Shown here: positions 6,055 through 8,846 of the stretch, in pieces
Layout of the letters: each line of letters opens with the position of its first letter
How positions within the stretch are numbered: the stretch's first letter is position 1
NCBI GenBank assembly: GCA_016791325.1
Contig: JAEUMU010000234.1
Coordinates: 1 to 8,846 of the forward strand
Source: Hyphomonadaceae bacterium
GTDB taxonomy: Bacteria; Pseudomonadota; Alphaproteobacteria; Caulobacterales; Aquidulcibacteraceae
Direction: 5' to 3'
Length of the DNA: 8,846 nt
The notes under the pieces: model-generated
Database searches by the model: none
Told to the model about the DNA's origin: nothing
What the model saw: only the letters and a program-made list of their open reading frames with translations
Made by a program: the position numbers and the translations under genes

Positions 6055-7979
6055 TTGCTGAGATCGGCGCGTTTTCGGTAGCACTCGCTTTGGCGCTGAG
6101 TCTGGCGCAGGCGCTGCTTGGGCTTGGCGCAGGCGCTAGCCCCCCGCGCGCCGCCGCGGCTTCGGCCTGTGCACAAGCTGCGGCGCTGCTTTGCCTGATG
6201 GGATTCGCGTGTCTGATCGCGGTTTTCGTGGTGTCCGATTTTTCGGTCTCTACTGTCGCGTCTAATTCCCACATCGACAAGCCGCTTTTGTACAAGATTG
6301 CAGGTGCGTGGGGCAACCACGAAGGCTCGATGCTGTTGTGGTGCTTGGTTTCCGCGGTCTTCGGCGCAGTTCTGGGCACGCTCCGGGGCGGGCAGGCGAT
6401 GGGGCCTTGGTCCAAGGCGGTTGGCGTGCAAGGGGCGGTGACAGCCGGTGCGCTCATCTACACGCTTTTTTTGTCCAATCCTTTCGCGCGGCTCGACCCC
6501 GCGCCGATGCAGGGTTCAGGCCTCAACCCGCTGCTGCAAGATCCTGCGTTGGCCGCGCATCCGCCGATGCTCTACCTCGGCTATGTGGGACTCAGCGTGC
6601 CGTTCTCGATGGCTATCGCGGCGTTGATCGAGGGGCGTGCCGATCAGGCGTGGGCGCGCGCCTTGCGACCGTGGACGCTGATCGCCTGGACGTGCCTGAC
6701 GCTGGGCATCGGGCTCGGCGCATATTGGGCCTATTATGAATTGGGTTGGGGCGGCTGGTGGTTCTGGGATCCGGTTGAGAACGCCAGCTTCATGCCGTGG
6801 CTGGCGGCAGCGGCGTTGATCCATTCCGCGATCGTCACAGAGCGGCGCGGTTCGCTGGCGAGCTGGACGATCCTGCTGGCGATCCTGGGTTTTGGTTTGG
6901 CGCTCTTGGGCACGTTCCTGGTGCGGTCGGGCGTGCTGACATCGGTGCATGCGTTCGCCGTTGATCCGAGCCGCGGGATTGCGGTGTTGGTATTGCTGGC
7001 GATCGCCATGGGCGTGGGATTCACGCTGTATGCGATCCGCGCGCCGAAACTGGCGCAGCCCCGCGGCTTCGCCGCCATCAGCCGCGAGAGCATGTTGGTG
7101 CTCAACAATTTCGGGCTCGCTGTAGCGGCCGGCGTTGTGCTGATTGGCACGCTTTATCCTTTGCTTGTGGAGGCGCTGGGCGGGGGACTTATTTCCGTCG
7201 GCCCACCGTTCTTCAACGCCACCGTGGCGCCCTTGCTGGGCCTTTTGTTCGTGTTGCTTCCGCTGGGGCCGATGCTGACTTGGCGCGTTGGCGATCTGCG
7301 CCAAGCGCTCAAGCGCATGATCCCTGCGGCGGCGCTTGCGGCGCTGACCTTCATAGGCTCGCTGGTGTTGGCCGATTGGCGTGTGGCGCCGGCGATCGGC
7401 TTGGCGGTGGGTGTTTGGTTGATCGCGGGCGGGTTGATTTACCTGTGGATGCGCGTGCGTCGTGGCGAGGGTCGCGCGCTGGCGAAGCTGGCGGTGTTGC
7501 CGCTGGCGGTATGGTCGATGAGCCTGGCGCACATTGGCGCGGGCGTGCTGACGCTGGGCGCGATCGCGGAGACTGCATTCCGTGAGGAGCGCGGCGTGGC
7601 GCTGGCGCCCGGGGAAAGCGTAGAGTTTGCAGGCAGGCGCATGACGCTGCTCGAGGTCGGCGACGCCGAGGGGCCGAACTATTCGGCCACGCGCGCGCGC
7701 CTGCGTGTGGAGCGGGGCGGCGACGTGGACACGCTGGCGACGGAGCGGCGCTTCTATCCCACAGCGCCAGCGCCGACGACTGAAGTGGGCATCCTCAGCG
7801 CATGGGATGGCGATATTTACGTCGCCCTTGGGGAGGCTGTGCGTGACCGGCCGGGCGTTTGGGCGCTACGACTTTATCATAATCCGCTGGTTCAGCTGAT
7901 CTTCCTTGGCGCCACGATGATGGGCGCGGGCGGGCTCTTGAGTCTCATCGCGCTGCAGCGGCGGCGGCGCGCGCCATGA
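6051..7979 (+). CDS. ccmF: Haem lyase subunit CcmF (CycK)
   Basis: CcmF is the multi-spanning integral membrane component of the System I cytochrome c haem ligase. It receives holo-CcmE and attaches haem to the CXXCH motif of apocytochromes. The 642-residue product is close to the family norm. The WWD domain lies at about 232-250 (WGGWWFWDPVENASFMPW). The four conserved histidines match those of E. coli CcmF: His170 (ALAAHPPMLYLGY) and His300 (LTSVHAF) flank the WWD domain, His258 and His494 (SLAHIGAG) would ligate the resident b haem. The typical upstream stretch SHIDKPLLYKIAGAWGNHEG is at 74-92. A soluble periplasmic loop lies at about 515-610, followed by a last TM (about 613-634) and a basic tail. 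The start is set at ATG 6051, overlapping the ccmE stop, because MIAEIGAFSVALALAL is the family N-terminus. An in-frame ATG at 6030, inside ccmE, would add seven charged residues not expected there. GGAAGGG at 6032-6038 may serve as ribosome binding site. Confidence 0.95.
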   Translation: MIAEIGAFSVALALALSLAQALLGLGAGASPPRAAAASACAQAAALLCLMGFACLIAVFVVSDFSVSTVASNSHIDKPLLYKIAGAWGNHEGSMLLWCLVSAVFGAVLGTLRGGQAMGPWSKAVGVQGAVTAGALIYTLFLSNPFARLDPAPMQGSGLNPLLQDPALAAHPPMLYLGYVGLSVPFSMAIAALIEGRADQAWARALRPWTLIAWTCLTLGIGLGAYWAYYELGWGGWWFWDPVENASFMPWLAAAALIHSAIVTERRGSLASWTILLAILGFGLALLGTFLVRSGVLTSVHAFAVDPSRGIAVLVLLAIAMGVGFTLYAIRAPKLAQPRGFAAISRESMLVLNNFGLAVAAGVVLIGTLYPLLVEALGGGLISVGPPFFNATVAPLLGLLFVLLPLGPMLTWRVGDLRQALKRMIPAAALAALTFIGSLVLADWRVAPAIGLAVGVWLIAGGLIYLWMRVRRGEGRALAKLAVLPLAVWSMSLAHIGAGVLTLGAIAETAFREERGVALAPGESVEFAGRRMTLLEVGDAEGPNYSATRARLRVERGGDVDTLATERRFYPTAPAPTTEVGILSAWDGDIYVALGEAVRDRPGVWALRLYHNPLVQLIFLGATMMGAGGLLSLIALQRRRRAP

Positions 7980-8365
7980 CCTGGTTCGCCACCCTTATTG
8001 TCGCCACGGCGGCGAGCGCGGCGTTGGGCGATCCGGCGATGGCGGCGCGGGCGCGGGCGCTCGATCAGGAAATTCGCTGCGTGCAGTGCGAGAACGAACC
8101 GATCGCACAATCGACAGCCGACATCGCCGCAGACATGCGCCGCCTCGTGCGAGAGCGCATCGCCGCCGGTGAGAGCGACGATGAAATTCGCCATTTCTTT
8201 AGGCAGCGATATGGCGATTTCGTTTTGTTTCGACCGCCGTTCGATCCGCGCACCTGGCTGCTTTGGCTGGCGCCGCTGCTGCTGCTGGCCGCGGGGGCGA
8301 TAGCCCTGGTGCGCCGCGCCCCGCCGGCCTCGGGCCTGGGCGGGCCTGAAGAAGGCGATCGCTAA
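7976..8365 (+). CDS. ccmH: Cytochrome c maturation thiol-disulfide subunit CcmH (CycL)
   Basis: CcmH is a membrane-anchored periplasmic protein that reduces or holds the cysteines of apocytochrome c for haem attachment alongside CcmF. The 129-residue form is the short CycL type, with a separate CcmI rather than the E. coli fusion. It has a signal peptide (about 1-20), an active-site motif RCVQCENEP with Cys35 and Cys38, a three-helix bundle (about 42-88, including SDDEIRHFFRQRYGDFVLF), and a C-terminal TM anchor at about 93-112. The motif deviates from the commoner LRC-x-x-CQNQ: Gln is replaced by Glu after the second Cys, though both cysteines are present. The ATG at 7976 overlaps the ccmF stop (ATGA), so the four ccm genes form one coupled unit. 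No ccmG (thioredoxin-like) lies between ccmF and ccmH, as in rhizobial cycHJKL. Confidence 0.93.
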   Translation: MTWFATLIVATAASAALGDPAMAARARALDQEIRCVQCENEPIAQSTADIAADMRRLVRERIAAGESDDEIRHFFRQRYGDFVLFRPPFDPRTWLLWLAPLLLLAAGAIALVRRAPPASGLGGPEEGDR

Positions 8366-8378
8366 GCATAAGCGATCG
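8356..8378. repeat. Perfect inverted repeat spanning the ccmH stop codon
   Basis: CGATCGCT at 8356-8363 is the exact reverse complement of AGCGATCG at 8371-8378, with a 7-nt loop between. The TAA stop of ccmH (8363-8365) lies at the stem-loop border. There is no T run directly after it. It could help stop transcription or protect the 3' end of the ccm transcript together with the terminator-like hairpin 12 nt downstream. The core GCGATCGC/CGATCG is self-complementary, so chance occurrence in GC-rich DNA is possible. Confidence 0.4.
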
Positions 8379-8389
8379 ACGGATCAGCG

Positions 8390-8418
8390 GAAAAATGGCG
8401 CCAAGGGCGTTCTTTTTC
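8390..8418. terminator. Candidate intrinsic terminator after ccmIEFH
   Basis: A stem pairs 8397-8402 (GGCGCC) with 8406-8411 (GGCGTT, two G-T wobbles) around the 3-nt loop 8403-8405, followed after one C by five T residues at 8413-8417. Upstream, five A residues at 8391-8395 can pair with the T tract, so the element could work in either direction. The stem is short and includes wobbles, so its strength is uncertain. Its position, 24 nt after the ccmH stop and before the degP-like gene, fits the end of the ccm operon. The rest of the gap to 8531 contains small inverted repeats (CTTTG/CAAAG at 8423-8435; TCCCGG/CCGGGA at 8493-8509) but no promoter I can identify with confidence. Confidence 0.5.
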
Positions 8419-8531
8419 CCAACTTTGCCTCAAAGCGCCCTTACCGGAGCGGCTAGACCGCGCTTATCTTGACGGCTTGGGATATCAGAGGTTCCCGGCC
8501 CATCCGGGATAGCGGCATCCGAGGATTTTCA

Positions 8532-8846
8532 ATGCCTAACGCACTGATTGGACAGTTTCTCCGTCGCACTTTGATCGCCGGCGGGGCGGCGGCCGCGCTG
8601 TTCGCCGGCTTCACGGCGCTTCCAGCGTTTACCCACCAGGCGGATGCGCAAGAAATCACGCCAGGGCCAGTTGCCGCACCGAACGGCGCCCCCGCGAGCT
8701 TTGCCGATCTCATCGAACGCGTGCGCCCGGCTGTGGTGTCGATCTCAGTCCGCCAGCGCCCGGACGCGGCGCGGGGGCCGGCTACGGAAGGGCTGCCGCC
8801 GGGATTTGAAGAGTTTTTCCGCGGCCGCCCTGGCCGGCCGGGGCCC
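8532..8846 (+). CDS. degP: DegP/HtrA (Do)-family periplasmic serine protease, N-terminal part
   Basis: These are the first 105 codons of a probable DegP-type protease-chaperone, which degrades or refolds damaged periplasmic proteins. The catalytic His-Asp-Ser triad and PDZ domains lie beyond the window edge and cannot be checked. The N-terminus has a basic Arg11-Arg12, a hydrophobic stretch at about 14-34 and a likely signal peptidase site after Ala39 (ADA then QE). The mature start shows the family hallmark ASFADLIERVRPAVVSISVR (about 56-75), followed by the GLPPGFEEFFRGRPGRPG loop (about 87-104), equivalent to the PFEEFF segment of DegP. The ATG at 8532 is preceded by GAGGA at 8521-8525 with 6-nt spacing, so the start is secure. 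The same order, ccm/cyc genes then degP, occurs in rhizobia. Separation by a terminator-like element and a 166-nt gap suggests its own promoter. A DegQ-type or other HtrA member cannot be excluded from this fragment. Confidence 0.87.
   Translation, partial: MPNALIGQFLRRTLIAGGAAAALFAGFTALPAFTHQADAQEITPGPVAAPNGAPASFADLIERVRPAVVSISVRQRPDAARGPATEGLPPGFEEFFRGRPGRPGP

Noticed and set aside
6516..7532. Long minus-strand open frame (338 residues) opposite ccmF
   Set aside because: It lies wholly inside ccmF, whose conserved His and WWD motifs are clear. The minus-strand product is rich in Arg, Gln and His with no recognisable domain, as expected of an antisense shadow in GC-rich DNA.
8351..8378. GCGATCGC palindrome as a HIP1-type repeat
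   Set aside because: HIP1 is a dispersed cyanobacterial octamer. This is an alphaproteobacterial context and the motif is better explained as part of a local stem-loop.
8441..8490. Possible promoters for degP (TTACCG with TATCTT at 8465-8470; CTTGAC at 8468-8473)
   Set aside because: The first pair has 18-bp spacing but weak matches. The second lacks a matching -10 for either the housekeeping or the heat-shock sigma factor at the right distance. Neither is good enough to annotate.

Overview
The window is GC-rich, tightly packed, and all real genes are on the + strand. Gene content and order point to an alphaproteobacterium: a gene transfer agent (GTA) gp15-type tail gene, a FeuPQ/PhoPQ-like two-component system directly upstream of cycHJKL-type cytochrome c maturation genes, and a DegP protease. 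A Caulobacterales or Hyphomonadaceae-like lineage is a guess; the sequence alone does not fix the order.

Layout. (1) 1-1398: the 3' end of the last major GTA structural gene (gp15, 'megatron' or host-specificity protein), entering from the left edge. Its reading frame breaks near 1221. The expected C-terminal residues continue in another frame to 1398, so the annotated ORF ends early at 1280. (2) 1490-2404: a class B (zinc-finger-less) DnaJ/CbpA-like co-chaperone with a TTG start. (3) 2412-4892: a tandem CGTTCAG repeat with 11-bp period, then three closely spaced genes: a small exported PepSY-like protein, an OmpR/PhoP-type response regulator and a PhoQ-like histidine kinase. This layout matches rhizobial feuPQ, which also lies upstream of cycHJKL. 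(4) 4948-8365: ccmI-ccmE-ccmF-ccmH, abutting or overlapping by 4 nt, which encode the haem-ligation half of System I cytochrome c maturation. ccmG and ccmABCD are not in the window. (5) 8366-8531: a stop-codon palindrome, a terminator-like hairpin with a T tract, and the leader of the next gene. (6) 8532-8846: the 5' end of a DegP/HtrA-type periplasmic serine protease, running off the right edge.

How the parts fit. From 2412 onward the window reads as an envelope-homeostasis block. A sensor kinase with a periplasmic domain and a candidate periplasmic modulator sit before the apparatus that attaches haem to exported apocytochromes and before a periplasmic quality-control protease. The CGTTCAG repeat is a good candidate for autoregulation by the response regulator. 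No entirely unknown multi-gene system is visible. The most unusual points are the broken GTA gp15 C-terminus and the repeat-driven, possibly near-leaderless promoter of the PepSY gene. No non-coding gap exceeds 300 bases, and I saw no tRNA, rRNA, CRISPR array or insertion sequence.
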